From the NCBI GenBank assembly GCA_016508695.1, contig VNKQ01000016.1, positions 1,116,001 through 1,180,000 on the forward strand: a stretch of DNA of 64,000 nt, read 5' to 3'. The stretch comes from Hyphodiscus hymeniophilus. Lineage: Eukaryota > Ascomycota > Leotiomycetes > Helotiales > Hyphodiscaceae. The notes under the pieces are model-generated. The model had not been told where the DNA came from, did not search any database, and was given only the letters and a program-made list of their open reading frames with translations. Below, piece by piece: positions 32,501 to 44,743 of this stretch (position 1 is the first letter of the stretch; every line of letters starts with the position of its first letter). Both the position numbers and the translations under genes were made by a program.

Positions 32501-35063
32501 CTGTGTTAGTAGGGACTATTTGCTTGGTCTAGAAGATCTTAGGAATGCTTTATTTACCTAATGAAAGCGCAACAAGTAAACAAAATGTTTAGGCGACGCC
32601 CCCTGAAAATACTAGATCTACTCGAGTACCGGTAATCTAGTATCAAGTGTCGCAATGATTCTGACCCCAGACATACGACTTACTATTACCATAGTTGTAG
32701 TTATTACCCAAGACAACTTCATAATAGCATCAAGCTGAAGTTCATCACTCTTGTTCTCTCGCTTTCATTGTTTCTGTCTGCTCCCCTCTTTCTCTCTACT
32801 CTGACCCCTCCCTTTGGAGAAGTCTCAACCTCCGACAATGTAACAGTAACAGACCACTGCGCTTCGCCACTTTGAATCATGAATCACGATATCTGCCAGT
32901 GACATTCCTCAAAACGCGAGAGCGCCAACACATCCTCCATGGGGCCCTTCCCAACTAAACAAAGCGGCTCCTTCGAAGTTTGGCCGACAGCAAATCTCCC
33001 GGCGTTTCACAGCTCCACTTCGCAAGACCCTCGAAACATCTTTCATCTTCTCCACTTTCTCTCATACTGGTAACTGGGTACTGTTCGAGCGCCACACCCG
33101 CGATTCACAGCGCCCCGCAGACGCCAGGACAATGAAAGCCCCTTCGACCTCAACGACCTTGAATCACCTTGATTCTATGCAGGATTGTCCGCACAATAGA
33201 CGTACTTCCATACCTCCCTCTTGATCTCTCTGATAGGGATTATCCCTCAGATTTCAAAGCACGTAACGACCCAAAATCACACAAAGGCCATCTCAAAGAT
33301 CGCCCGGCTATATACTCATGTGAATTGCCAAGCGTAAACAATCACGGCTACATCTAGCCAAACGATCCATCCCTTCCCAGCTTTGCTATCCCTTTTCGGA
33401 ATAAGCCCCGACTCCAGCTGAGCCAGTCGCATATCTCGTCTGAGTTTCTCGCTTTCTCGGTGATGCGCATGTCATGTACGAATGGCCCAGTTCGAAGCGC
33501 CATGAAACGCGGTCCTGGTATCTGAAACCGTGGCCTCGCATCCAATCATATGCTGCTGCAAGGGTGTATTGAACACGCAATGTGAGTGGAAAAAGTGTCA
33601 GGTTGATCGAGTGGACGACGACTGTGTCAGAGGGGAGGTTCCATTACGATATCTACATTCCGCCTCCAGTTCAGCGGATCATGATTCATGAATGCGTGCA
33701 GTTGGTGGAATGGGTGGAGCGAAATATATCTCACCCACCCTCTCCCATGCTTTATCCTGACAACTCGAATCTACACTACTTCATGCCCTAAGGGAATGAA
33801 TGTATTCCATCTCTCTTCACAAACATCACCATAACGGAGCACACGATTTAATTATCTGGCCAATCATAGTAAGGGACATTATATTATCCACGTTGATCTG
33901 CCTACCTACCAACCGGGAGTATCTCTCCTGGACATCAGACGAGATACAGCATTCGTCATCCTCCATCGATGGCGCGAGGATCAAACAAGACACGGCGGGT
34001 ATTCTGGTGATCCTCCCTGATTTCCTGCATTGCGAGGACGGTCACGTGAATGACCATTTACGTGAGCGTCTTATATCATATTATCAAAGCTTGAATTCTT
34101 CAAGTAATTACAATATCCGCGAATGGGTACTAATCTTCATACTCCTGTTGCCGTTTATACCATCCCAAGTGTGTCTGCCGAGGAAGTATGTAGGAGGCCC
34201 GCCCGAATCCAGACATCGAGGGTTCGAGGACGACGTCTCAGATTCCAGATAACCGCAGGAAGCCTATCACCAAGTCACTCCCTCCCAGAACAGAGCACAA
34301 TACTGATAACACACACTTCATTCCTTCATTCCCATCCATCACCAAATACACCTGGTTCCGCATAACCGAACCGTGCAAGATTATCCTTTAAAAGCCTCAT
34401 TCCCAACCAATCTTCAATCCACACGATAGTGGCCCGATAATACAACCACGTACATAAGTACACTTGCCAGTTCCAGCGTATTGAAAACGACACGCCCATC
34501 CTAATGCCCAGTATATTCAGCGACTTTCAATATATTGGAGCATTGCAAGACAGATATGCGTATGACCATGTTCTGAATCGTGAAAAGAGTTTCAAAGGAG
34601 AGAATAGGATCTCGCAGGATGTGGAACCTCACGTGAGTAATCGAGAAGAAATGGCAAGGGGGTAAGATTGCGGAGATGTTTTCGAGATGCGCAGTGGAGG
34701 AAGATAGAGGCATCTGATAAAGTTACGACTTAAATACAATCCCGTTCGCGTTCGTGACGTCGTGATATCCCTCAAGATTCCTAGGGTCCCAGTGCACCAA
34801 TATCACCTGATATGCTATAAGAAAGAAACAATCCTGAGCTGATTGAAATTATTCCACTTCCCTCACAGATGCGAAAGCCATGCTGCCTGAGAAAAGGTAG
34901 GTGCAGTACTATCCTATGAAGATGTGAATGCTGAAGGGTATTATGCGTGGATATTAACCAAAGGAGACACTTTGAAGATGAGCGTTGCTAGCTGTGTAAA
35001 CCCAGAACTCCATATGTGCAGTTGTTTGTTCGTCGTCTCAATGTACTTTCCAAGCGGCAACCC
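32501..35063. other. Long intergenic region, no supported gene
   Basis: About 2.5 kb. It includes CT-rich stretches at 32740-33130, which look like promoter or leader sequence, and short frames (for example 33800-34252 plus, 150 codons with no motif). Nothing could be assigned; unrecognised exons of the 32077-32500 gene may lie at its left end. Confidence 0.4.
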
Positions 35064-36602
35064 TCATACCCTCCCAGCAGCAACTCTCCTAGGACTTTGA
35101 TAACTCAACACCAACTCCTCCTCATCACTGCTCGAATCTGCCATTTCATCCAGCATCCGATCAATAGCATCACTTTTCGAACGTCTGAGGGCTTTCACTT
35201 TCGCGGTATAACCACCCGCTTCACTGCTCCCTGTGCTATTACTCGTGGCCGCTGTCTGAAACTCAACTCTCCTCCCCTGCGCTGCTCTATTAAGTGGCGG
35301 CTGGACGTTAAATTCTGCTCTCAAAGGGCTTTGCTGAGGACTCATTTGGTTCCGCGGTGGTGGGAATGCGTGTCCCATATTTCCCGAATTCCCAGGTGAG
35401 CTCATAAATAGTAGCGCTTCCATGGCGTCTTGTTCTTGAATTGTTTTCTGAGTGGGTGTGTGTATTGAATTGATTTCCATATACTCGGCACGTCCGTTTG
35501 GCGTCCTAGGAGTGGAAGTATTAATCGAGGAGTTTGAACCTTGGCCAGGTATCGTAGGTGGTTTCGAGAATTTGGGAGTGTGTGATCTGCGAGATTGCGT
35601 AGGTCTGATATCAGCAGGAGGTTGTAAGGAGAGTTTGTTGGAAAGCGTTTGTGAAGATCGTTGTGCCGGGTTTGAGGTCGAGTGATCGCGCCAGAAGCTT
35701 TCATAAGTCCGCGAAGGTGGATCATTTCTAGAATACAGGTCGAAGTCTTGTGCGGGAGGTTGCATGATTGAGTTGGGAGGGAAAATTGGGACTTGGCGGC
35801 CTTGGAGATTGGCCATATTCGTTCTTGGGGATGTTATGAGGTTGCGACGGGTTGACGAGGAAGACGTTGGGGATCCTGCTTGGGATGCCAGTGATTCGAC
35901 TTCATCGATTGAATTTGACTGCCATCCATTGTTTACTTTGACCATTGCGTAAGTCAGACGCGTCCTTAGTTCAGAGGAGAGCTGCGCTATGTCAGTATCG
36001 GATTTCGCATATGAGAAGGCTTTGTGTGCTACCTCTCCGATTTTGCTGCCGGTCGAACTCATACTCACAGCGCTCGTATTCCTCGAGTGTCCGCGAACAC
36101 TGTTCCTATGAGGACTTGTTGGCGAAAGTATCGTAGATTTTACTTGTCCATCTGCTGTTCTCTTAAGCCCTATAGAGGGAGCAATTGTAAGATTCGGGCG
36201 CGAGGATGGGTTCGCCATGGGTTCCGCTGCTGCAGCAAGCTGTGAGAGTTGAGACAACTGCCCCTCAGGGTTCGTACTCTGCGATGAGAAGCCATCCGAG
36301 GTCGAAGTTGGCGGCGTATCAAGGCCATCGACGGTGGATTGCGAATTTGAAGCAGATTGGAGGCCTAGTGTCGTGTTATTCGTAAATTCCTGACTATCTC
36401 CAATGGTCGATGACATGGCATCAGTTCCTTGCGATTGCTGAGCGAGTTCCTGAACTTCGGGAGGGTTCTGATGCATCGTATTGTCTTGTATGCGGTTAGC
36501 CGGCGCGCTCGAATCGGATGTCGCTGACGCACTCTTGCGATGGCGACTCGAAGAGTTGGCGAATTGATTCAGGGCGGCAATGGCCAGCTCGTGAGGTTCC
36601 AT
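35064..36602 (-). CDS. Whi5/Nrm1-like G1/S transcriptional repressor
   Basis: A single exon of 512 residues, mostly disordered and Ser/Thr/Pro/Gln-rich. The only ordered-looking element is at residues 211-237, containing LRTRLTYAMVKVNNGW and IDEVE. It matches the GTB motif by which Whi5 and Nrm1 bind the SBF/MBF cell-cycle factors. Many Ser/Thr-Pro sites (for example SPTSPHR, SPRTN, HTPTQK, QSPLR) are suitable for cyclin-dependent kinase control, as known for Whi5. The family represses G1/S genes until phosphorylated; the same nuclear role is inferred. A second conserved-looking patch, DAMEALLFMSSPGNS, lies near residue 395. The C-terminus has an acidic SSSDEEELVLSYQSPRR stretch. Confidence 0.82.
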   Translation of the reverse strand: MEPHELAIAALNQFANSSSRHRKSASATSDSSAPANRIQDNTMHQNPPEVQELAQQSQGTDAMSSTIGDSQEFTNNTTLGLQSASNSQSTVDGLDTPPTSTSDGFSSQSTNPEGQLSQLSQLAAAAEPMANPSSRPNLTIAPSIGLKRTADGQVKSTILSPTSPHRNSVRGHSRNTSAVSMSSTGSKIGEVAHKAFSYAKSDTDIAQLSSELRTRLTYAMVKVNNGWQSNSIDEVESLASQAGSPTSSSSTRRNLITSPRTNMANLQGRQVPIFPPNSIMQPPAQDFDLYSRNDPPSRTYESFWRDHSTSNPAQRSSQTLSNKLSLQPPADIRPTQSRRSHTPKFSKPPTIPGQGSNSSINTSTPRTPNGRAEYMEINSIHTPTQKTIQEQDAMEALLFMSSPGNSGNMGHAFPPPRNQMSPQQSPLRAEFNVQPPLNRAAQGRRVEFQTAATSNSTGSSEAGGYTAKVKALRRSKSDAIDRMLDEMADSSSDEEELVLSYQSPRRVAAGRV

Positions 36603-37651
36603 GAATTGAATCTATCCTTAAAAACGGCTTCTCTTGACCGCTCGATGATTCTTTCCTTCAAAGCCGCTCAGACGTGGGTTATCTCGAAATCAAGGTGGCG
36701 GGGATTGTCGCGGTTTTGGCGTCAGAGCGAAAACAGCGATGAAAATGCTAGGTCCACGCGTCCGTTTAGGCACAAGTGTAGATGAGCCACTGCCTTTGTT
36801 CGCTTTCAGACTGCAATCGCCAGGGAAACAATAATATTTATCTATTGACGATAATTATATTTGGCAGACGAGTATGTTTGAATGATGGTGCGAGTTGGCG
36901 GTGGGAGAAGGTCACATGAAGTGGGGTACAAGGATAGCGATGGACACGAGATCACGCGGATTTGGGCCGTTGGATTTCGGACGGGATGAACTTTGTTATT
37001 CGGCGGAACACACTAACGAAAGGTTTGGCGGCTCAATGATGCAACAACGATTCTAGCGGAGGCTTCAATAAGAAGTTCGGAAGCATAAAGTTCTTGATTC
37101 AGGTTCTGATTACTTTGTTGTATGACACAGTCGTTTGACTTTGTTAGTCCGAACCGTTAAAGTATCTATCTATCCGGAGACCTGTTGCAGAACAATGACT
37201 TCAAAGGTCCACTAGCGTCCCGAATGACAACTGACCACGGTCGTCTTCGGACCTCTTGAATGCCTGGCGAGTACCCAACCTTGAGGATCGACCTTCATAT
37301 AAGCAACAAGATCAATCATGTGAAGCAGACACTTCCTCGTGAAGTGCTTGATCTGACAGCCCACTCCTGCCAGCGTCTCGCAAGTCCACGTATATAAAGG
37401 GAGCGATAAGAGGGACCCAGAAAGTCCCAAAGACCCTCATTTCGCGCGGTACGCGTGTGCGTTTTCAAGTCCAACAACTTCCTCTGAGTTTCCTGCAAAG
37501 CCATCAAGAACTTGATCAACATGGTGAGAATATTCGAAAAGTTTTGTAGCCACGTTGGTGGGTATTCCAGGTAATGTGCCGGAGCTTGTTCCGTCGAATT
37601 CTCAGACCAAATGCGATAGTAGATACGCGGTATTGGCGTTTCTTCCAGATC
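36603..37651. other. Intergenic, promoter of the Whi5-like gene
   Basis: About 1 kb without a recognised gene; small minus-strand frames at 37212-37704 lack any motif. The part near 36603 is the leader and promoter of the repressor gene. Confidence 0.45.
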
Positions 37652-38683
37652 TCAGGTTGCGTCATTACCCATCCCCCCTCCTTTAGCAATCCCAATAAGT
37701 CCATCCACCAAGTTCCAAGTACTCCTCATCTGCGCCGACTGAACGGTCGGCTCAGTCAACTTGATCCTTCCCTCGGCGCCCAGAACAAAAGCACCACAAG
37801 CAATCCTCAATATCCGGATTTTTTCATGCTTCAAATCCAACGCAAGATGTGTTTTGACGAAACCCGACAGCGCATTCATAAATGGTGATTCCATATCCCC
37901 GATCTTCTTTCCATGATGCACGAGTCGAGGAATATCCTCCTGGCTGAGATGGAACTCAATCGTCTGTAAAGACGCCACGTTAGGCAGGTCAAATCCGATG
38001 AGAACCTGCACATCTTTCACAGTCTTGCGTAAACTCTTGCTGCTCTCCACAAGTCCTGCCTCCTCGCCATCACCCCCCATGCAGCAATCAGATATGTATC
38101 TTTCGAAGGTCGTTGGGAGGTAAGGTCCAGTAAGATGAAGAATAGCAACTCGCGCATCGAAAGTCGTAGCCAAGAAATCGGTGAACATTTCTCGTAGTGA
38201 AGCCGGCATGCGTGTGAGTAGCAACGGGAAATGTTGAAAGCCATCCTGTCCAACATCCAACATGGACTCATCCTGGCCACTCCCTTGATGTCCAAGAAGT
38301 ATTGCCCGGTAGAGCATCTTCTCGTACGCAACCTGAACCATCATCCCCTTTCCAGCTCCATGTCCCATAGTGATCTTCGTCGTCGTTTCTTCATCCATGT
38401 TCCAGAGGTCCTCTTCCACCAGAACCTGCCATGTCACGGATTGCAGCGCTCCCACGCGTGCATGCACATCGTCTTCAGTCCCCAGCCCCACTCGGACACC
38501 ACGTAGAACATCTCCGGCTAGTATGTCGCGAAACCGTCTAGCATGTCGCTGCAGAGTTGTATTGTCGAGTGGAAGATTGGAACCGGTATACAGAGGAGAG
38601 ACTCGGTGGAGTGTAAACGTGGTGTTATAGAGAGGGTATGGCTCGATGCTTTGTTCGGCCGCCGGGGCCATCTTCGACACCAA
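37652..38683 (-). CDS. fta1: Sim4-complex kinetochore protein Fta1 (CENP-L homologue)
   Basis: A single exon of 343 residues. The N-terminus YPLYNTTFTLHRVSPLYTG is the recognisable signature of fungal Fta1. The following region (QRHARRFRDILAGDVLRGV) and the C-terminal beta-rich segment (EKIRILRIACGAFVLGAEGR) agree with a CENP-L fold, and a Thr/Val-Gln-Ser basic end follows. In fission yeast Fta1 is part of the Sim4/COMA inner kinetochore (CCAN) with the CENP-N homologue Mis15. A nuclear, centromere-bound role is inferred. An internal ATG five codons in is an alternative start. It lies 1 kb downstream of the Whi5-like gene on the same strand, probably by chance. Confidence 0.75.
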   Translation of the reverse strand: MVSKMAPAAEQSIEPYPLYNTTFTLHRVSPLYTGSNLPLDNTTLQRHARRFRDILAGDVLRGVRVGLGTEDDVHARVGALQSVTWQVLVEEDLWNMDEETTTKITMGHGAGKGMMVQVAYEKMLYRAILLGHQGSGQDESMLDVGQDGFQHFPLLLTRMPASLREMFTDFLATTFDARVAILHLTGPYLPTTFERYISDCCMGGDGEEAGLVESSKSLRKTVKDVQVLIGFDLPNVASLQTIEFHLSQEDIPRLVHHGKKIGDMESPFMNALSGFVKTHLALDLKHEKIRILRIACGAFVLGAEGRIKLTEPTVQSAQMRSTWNLVDGLIGIAKGGGMGNDAT

Positions 38684-39479
38684 GAGTGATGATCGTCTCA
38701 GGAAGTTTTTGCAAAATGTAACGTCGCTTGTAGAGGCTGTAGAAGCTGATGTTGATAGAAGAGGTTTCGAGCGGAAGTCGCGTAGCGGGGTACCTCTGCT
38801 TTGGGGACGCGTTTATCGGCTTTTGGACTGCAATCTTGGGCAGAAATCCTCTCAAAACTCCCTGTCAGACTAAAATTTGTTGCAGCTATATTTTCTTCAG
38901 AATTAAACCTGTATATGAACATCGCAGACGAAGTTGAAGTTGAGTTGCTGTGGACAGGGATATCTTAGCGCGTTAACGAATGGGGAGTCGCTCTTTCCTC
39001 AGTAATCCTCGGAGGATGGCTATTTCTTGACCAACGCAGTCTTTCAATGTGATCTCTCCAGAGTTGGGGTTACTTCAGGTCACTTTTGGTACCAGGGTAT
39101 TCATACGAAGGGGCATCTTCGAATGCAGAGGGTCATTCTAGGGCGCTTTTTGGGCTCTATTCAGACCATTCCTGGACCTCTGCAGAAGTTCCTCCTCTCG
39201 AACTCCACCCCATCTTTCTGAATCTTCTGGGTTGAAGAGCTTCATGATAACAGTACCTTCAAATAATATTCGCGACAGAAGGTAGGAAATCACTAAGTCG
39301 CGACTGTAGGCAATACGGACGAGCTGTAGACTTCACCCGAGCGAGTCATTGCAAGCTTTCAATAAGAACCAACAATTGCATCTCAAATTGATTCTATTAC
39401 TGTTGATTGTGATAGCTCAAAGCACGCCAAATTATCGCCCCAAATCGTTATGCCATCTCAAATACCAAGCCAGCTCCGT
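38684..39479. other. Intergenic between Fta1 and FMO genes
   Basis: About 800 bp between two minus-strand genes. Short frames only; no repeats noticed. Confidence 0.45.
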
Positions 39480-41478
39480 TCACAGGTCCTCATATTTGCA
39501 GATACCCTCTTCCAAACCCTTGATCTGGAACGCAAGCAATCGCGAGTACCATCTACATAAAGCTAGATTTCCTCCCATGAACCAGAAGCCTGGATGGCCA
39601 GTTTTCCGCCACATGGTTCTAATTTCACCCTCTTCGTCAAAGCCCCAAACGTCTTTCACTCTGTCGGCAACCTCATCACCGAAGATCTTCCGGCATTGTG
39701 TTCGCATATTGAGATAGCCAGTTGCAAAGACAATCTCGTCTGCTTCGAGCGTCTCGCCGTCGGCGAATTTAAGGCCTGTGGGTACCACCTCGGTGATCTC
39801 CACACCCTGCTTTATCTTGATCTTTCCATCGATGATAAGTTGGGAACAGCCAACATCAAGGTAATAACCACCACCGCGCTGAAGATACTTGATCCACAGA
39901 CCACTCTCTTCCGGACCCTTGTCGAGTTTGAAGCCGGCTTTCTCCAATCCTCGTAGTATCTTCTCGTCACTCTTATTCTGAGCAATGGTCGCGTCAACAT
40001 TCATGCGCTTGGCAACTTGGTTGGGATTGCTATAGAAGAGCATATCAGCGTCTTCAGTGGGAGGGCCATCTTCGCCGTAGAGATCTGCTAAGTGGTGCAG
40101 GTTTGTTTCAGCAGTGAGGACAAGTGTCGAGGAGCGCTGGACCATAGTAACCGAGTAGCCGTTCTCGTAAAAGTCTTGAGCAATGTCATGGCCAGAGTTG
40201 CAACAGCCGACGACTATAGCACGCTTATTTTGGCCGTTGGAAGGAATCGCTCCAGTGAATTTTGAGGAATGAACAAGGCGGGTACCGGCAAAACTGTCGA
40301 GACCTTTGATGTGGGATGGGAAGTTGGGTTCACCAGAGTGGCCAGTGGCTTGTATTACGTGCTGTTGAAATTAGCATTGTCTCCAGTTTGTGAAGAATTT
40401 GACTCGCCTTAGGATGGAGAATCCGCGTCTCAGTCTTTCCATCACGGATCCGATCAAGGGTGACAGTCCACTTCCTGGTCACCTCATCCCACGAGGATTT
40501 TGTAATGCTTGTTCGAGTCCAAGCATTGAGTTCCAACAAGGTAACATAGGACTCGAACCAATCGCCGAGCTTGTCTTTAGGAGTAAAAACGGGCCAGTGC
40601 GGGGGAAATGGGAGGTACGGGAGATGATCAAACCAGATAGGATCATGAAGTACAAGCTGATGATATCTGGTACGCCAATTGTCTCCTACTCGATCCTCTC
40701 GATCAACAATCAACGATTTGATGCCTAACATCTTCAATCGTGCTGCGATGGTAAGACCCGCTTGTCCGGCTCCTAAGTAACATTAGCGACTTCTCATTCA
40801 ATGCTAATCGACTGGGAATCACTCACCAAGTATTAGAACTGTTGGCTCCTGACCATCTTTAAATTCCTTCTCTGCATTTCTTCGATCAAGCCAATTCAGC
40901 TGAGAAGCATGCTCGCCGTGCTCAACACCAAATGGTCTACTCTTACCAAGCGCTTCCTCGTGCCCTTTGAGTTCGTTCAGAAAAGTGAAGAGAGTGTAAA
41001 CCTTCCATTCGCTCCCATCTTGGGCCAATTTGACAATTCCAGCTCCTTTTCCAACATCCGTTTCAATGGTCAAGAAAGCTCGAACCACGTGGACCTTGCC
41101 GCCAAGGACAGCGGTGGCGGGGGCTCGAATTGAGCTGCTCTTATCAAGTGCCACCGATTTAACTCGGGAACCATTACACAGCTTGTCAATGATCTTTCCG
41201 GTATCAAGACAGTGAAAGTCCCATGACAAACAGAGCTGGTCTCGCCAGTATGATTGGCCCAAGAAGAGTTCGGAGATGCTGTCGATATCGACGTTGGGTT
41301 TACTGAGTACCTTGTTAAAGGCATGAACCCATGAAGTAGCTACAGAGTTGGCATCGGTTGGCTCATCAGCTGGCGGTGCTGCATTTGGATAAGTGGCAAG
41401 TTTTAGACGAAAGCTGCCAGGCTCAACTCTTTCTGAGGAAGGCGTTTCGACTGTGACGCTGCCCATTGTTGCTGCCAA
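39480..41478 (-). CDS. Flavin-containing monooxygenase with N-terminal NTF2-like region
   Basis: Three exons (41478-40827, 40772-40408, 40361-39480) give 632 residues. Residues 1-210 form a region of NTF2/SnoaL-like character (FLGQSYWRDQLCLSWDFH). The FAD-binding Rossmann motif is built across intron 1 as LILGAGQAGLTIAA; the NADPH motif is VVGCCNSGHDIAQD. The FMO-type ATGH element is QATGHSGEPNF, and a late ATGY (VFATGYLN) is present. This long two-part form is common in fungi and is usually annotated as FAD-dependent or indole-pyruvate-like monooxygenase; its substrate is unknown. Intron 2 (40362-40407, 46 bp) has a GC donor (AAG then GCGAGT) and CAG acceptor; it is the only choice that keeps the frame. 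Confidence 0.9.
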
Positions 41479-42639
41479 AGCTCAGATAGTATGAGGCCGC
41501 CGTATGCTCAATATTGTGGCTGCGCACAGCAGATTGACCTTTCAAAGAAATACAGTGAATGTCCCAACTCAAACAGCTTGGGCAAAGCGAGGCCCTATAT
41601 ATGAGCGTCAGGGCGATTTAGTTCGTAGTTTGAAGTTGTTATACAGGGTCCAGCTGTACCCGTGCTACTTGTGAAGTGAAAGGGGTAGAAGCTAATAAAT
41701 GGGGGAGAATATATGAGAGAGAACAAGACACAGTTGGGTCTTTTATACCACGTCAAAGGTTGAGGCTGACTTGAAGACACTGAGAGGAAAGTTTTCCGAG
41801 GCTGGATAAACACAAATTGAGTGAGATTCTCCGAAGCCCTTTCCATACAAATCTTGCCCTTTTTCTCGGAGCTGGATCTTCCCAGAATGCGGGTTGTGGA
41901 GTCGGAGTCGCGGGGACGAAAGGAAGGAGTGCTGGAGGTGGGGTTAAGAAGTGGCAACTCGGCAAACCTTCTTCATTGAGAGTGCGCATTTCAGGAAAAC
42001 ATCTCCGCTGTGCTCCATTCACCAGAATCATCCAATACTTTGAAAGCCTTGAGAGTAGATATCGACAAGAAGCCTTCATCATCATGTGAGCCTCCCGTGA
42101 CAAACCAGATCTACCGTCTCGCTGTTGACACCTAATTTGATGTGACTATTCACCAGGATAACGTTCTATATCATGTTATCTTGAAAAAAATGCTACTGTA
42201 CAATCAACAAACATCGCTCCTCACCACTTCCTGACGTGAAGACAATTATAAAGACTCGAAACGCATGATTATCTTCCTATTGAATCCACGACAGAACTGC
42301 TAATAAGTATGCATTTTTGGAGCAAGGGTTTCTTACCCAGACATCGACAGAAAATTCCCTTCCCAATGATTCACATGCTTCAGAAAAGTGGTATTACTTC
42401 CAATTTAGTTACCTGCGCACCAGGGTAAACAAGTCACATTGGAGACAGGGAGGAAACACGGATGCAAAAGCACAGTGATCCGATACCACGTGTCGGGACA
42501 CGATGTTTAGACCGATTTATTGTACTTGTCTATGCAAAGTGTGAGTTGATTCCATCCAATTCGGAAATGGCAGACATCCATTTCTTGAGCTTAGAAGCAT
42601 TTGCTCATTTTCCATAGTAACCAAAATACTTCTCCCGAT
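41479..42639. other. Intergenic, no supported gene
   Basis: Upstream region of the FMO gene. Overlapping frames of 90-120 codons occur on both strands (41595-42103), none with a motif. Confidence 0.4.
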
Positions 42640-43374
42640 CTAATACGGAAACCACGGCTCATCTTGAATCCAGTCTCGAAGCTCGTGCGGCCATGCTTGG
42701 TGCATCAATAAATTGGGGTTGATGTCCGCGTATAGCGGGTGGAAGCCCTCTCGACGATTCTCGCCAATTCTATGAGCATTCTGCCAAAACCAATCGTGCT
42801 CCTGTTGAAATCTCTGCGCAGCGTCAGCCAATTTTCATGAGAAGAAGGCAAGCGCCCGTACCCTGGGCCCATCAGTCGTCCAGTCCGAGCCCATGCTGCG
42901 AGGGTTGATGCGTCTGCCTTCGTGGAGCCGTCGAATTATCTGCCGAGCTTCTTTCTGGGTAAATCTTGGGTAATGGGGACTGTTCTGCTCATCGACTCTG
43001 TCACTATGCCAATCGTTTGGTATGGACCATTCTTTGTACCGCCGTGTAGCCGGATCATAACGCTGGGTTCCTCTGGAAGCGCTCCAAAGTCCATTGTGGT
43101 AGCTCCTACCAATTTCTTGGTTGTGATACCGTGGAGTATGGTATGAGTCCCTAGTTATTTCATGAGCCACCTGCACTTTGAGCCCGTTTCTACATGCAAC
43201 ATACCAGTTACCCCAAAAGTCAGGCCTGATCGCTGTTCGCTTTCCCTGTCTTTGCAGAAAGATGTCCGGACCTCTGTTCGTCATGATATCGTTCAAGCCG
43301 CCAAAGAACCCTCGACCACTTCGACCCTTGTAACCATCTTTCGGCCAGACGAATTGAAGTTTATTATTGACCAT
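42640..43374 (-). CDS. Unrecognised Trp/Arg/His-rich protein (228 aa)
   Basis: Exons 43374-42862 and 42813-42640, joined across a 48-bp intron (GTACGG donor, GGCTGAC branch, GCGCAG acceptor), give 228 residues. The protein is unusually rich in Trp, Arg, His, Tyr and Asn, with blocks such as PDFWGNWYVACRNGLKVQVA, FTQKEARQIIRRLHEGRR and EHDWFWQNAHRIGENRREGF; it ends DEPWFPY. The 5' end is uncertain: coding-like sequence (RLVFPGHLKPITE) continues in frame upstream of the chosen ATG for 13 codons before a stop, so an upstream exon may exist. No signal peptide and no known domain. The consistent composition across the intron supports a real gene. Confidence 0.55.
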
Positions 43375-44743
43375 CTCAGTAATGGGCTTCAGATGTCCGG
43401 GAAAGACAAGACGTCAAAATCTCGATAGCAGATTTCGACAAATGCAGAGTTTCCAATTTGAAATAAAGACCAACATACAAGATGTCACGATCTGATGACT
43501 CTTATACAGCATTCTTTTGAAGTTTGGGTTTTCATCATGAATGCTTGCTGCTTGCTTTGGTGTTGTTCATTTCATAAAGCATACAGCCAGCAAACTATGG
43601 AGCACTGCACATGACAGGAGGAAGTTACACTCACATAACATGCAGCCACTTGAGCCGTGATGTTCAGCACTCTTAGAGACTCGTCAGCAACTGTTCGCGT
43701 GGAGACATGTGAATGTGGTATTGATGTTGTCCTATTCACTGCACGGATGGATAGACGTTGCTCCTGCCATTGCCCGTCTATGAGAGCCACAAGATAATGG
43801 GCTGTACTACTCAGTGTAGCCTTGTTGTGACCTCGTGTCACAGACAAAGGAGTGATTAAAGATAGCAGTGAGTTTTCCCCCAGCAAAATGTGGGGGGCGG
43901 ATAGGCGGCCGCTGGGCTGCCAGCCACGACCTGGACCGAGCGCCAAACAACAACCTCAACTATTGTCGACGCGGTCGAGAATTCACGCCCTATCCTCTCA
44001 ACCTTCTACCTATCGCCTCGAAATATCCTGACTGCGCGCTCCCGTTCGAACTCTGTATACTTCAGAAATTAGCGACATTCCAGAAAACACACAAATCTCG
44101 GTTAAATCGAATATCAGAGGAATTGCTATAGAGAGTCGCGTCTTGATCAGTCTCACCTACCTACGAACCGCCTCCTTCTCCATACCAACTCTGACAGAGG
44201 TCAGGACGGAGACACCAAACCCTCAATGATACGGAGCCCTCTGCCAGTGTTGGTCCACTTCCAGATCTAGCAAATCAACACGTCGACCATCGTGTCCAGA
44301 CACAGAGTTCACCAGCGGCTCAAATTGTTTCCTCTATGACCGATTAAGGGCTTTCCTTGTGCCTTTTTGTACCAATACAACACTCCTGATCATAGGACTC
44401 CTACGCGGGTCCACATCGTTGCAGCGACGTTGCAAGATTGGACAGAAACTTCTGTACAATTATTGATGAATTGGAACTCCAGACACAAGGCGCCACAAGA
44501 TCGCGTCAGGCTTGGAGACAACTATCTGCAATCCAGTTGTAGGACTCTCTGAAGCAAGGGAACACAATTGCAAGAGACAATGTACTACATCTAAGCATTT
44601 CTGATCCGATCTGTATTAGGCGTGGCCATCTCAAGGACCAAGAGCTCGAAGGAGGGTATCAGCAAGACTGTTGCAGGATCTGAGATCTAGTTCTACCAGG
44701 GAGACACCAGAAGAGTTGCGGCTGTTCATGATACGCAGCAAAG
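43375..44743. other. Intergenic between divergent orphan and sirtuin genes
   Basis: About 1.4 kb. Frames at 43572-44131 on both strands show no motif. The right part is the promoter and 5' UTR of the sirtuin gene. Confidence 0.45.
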
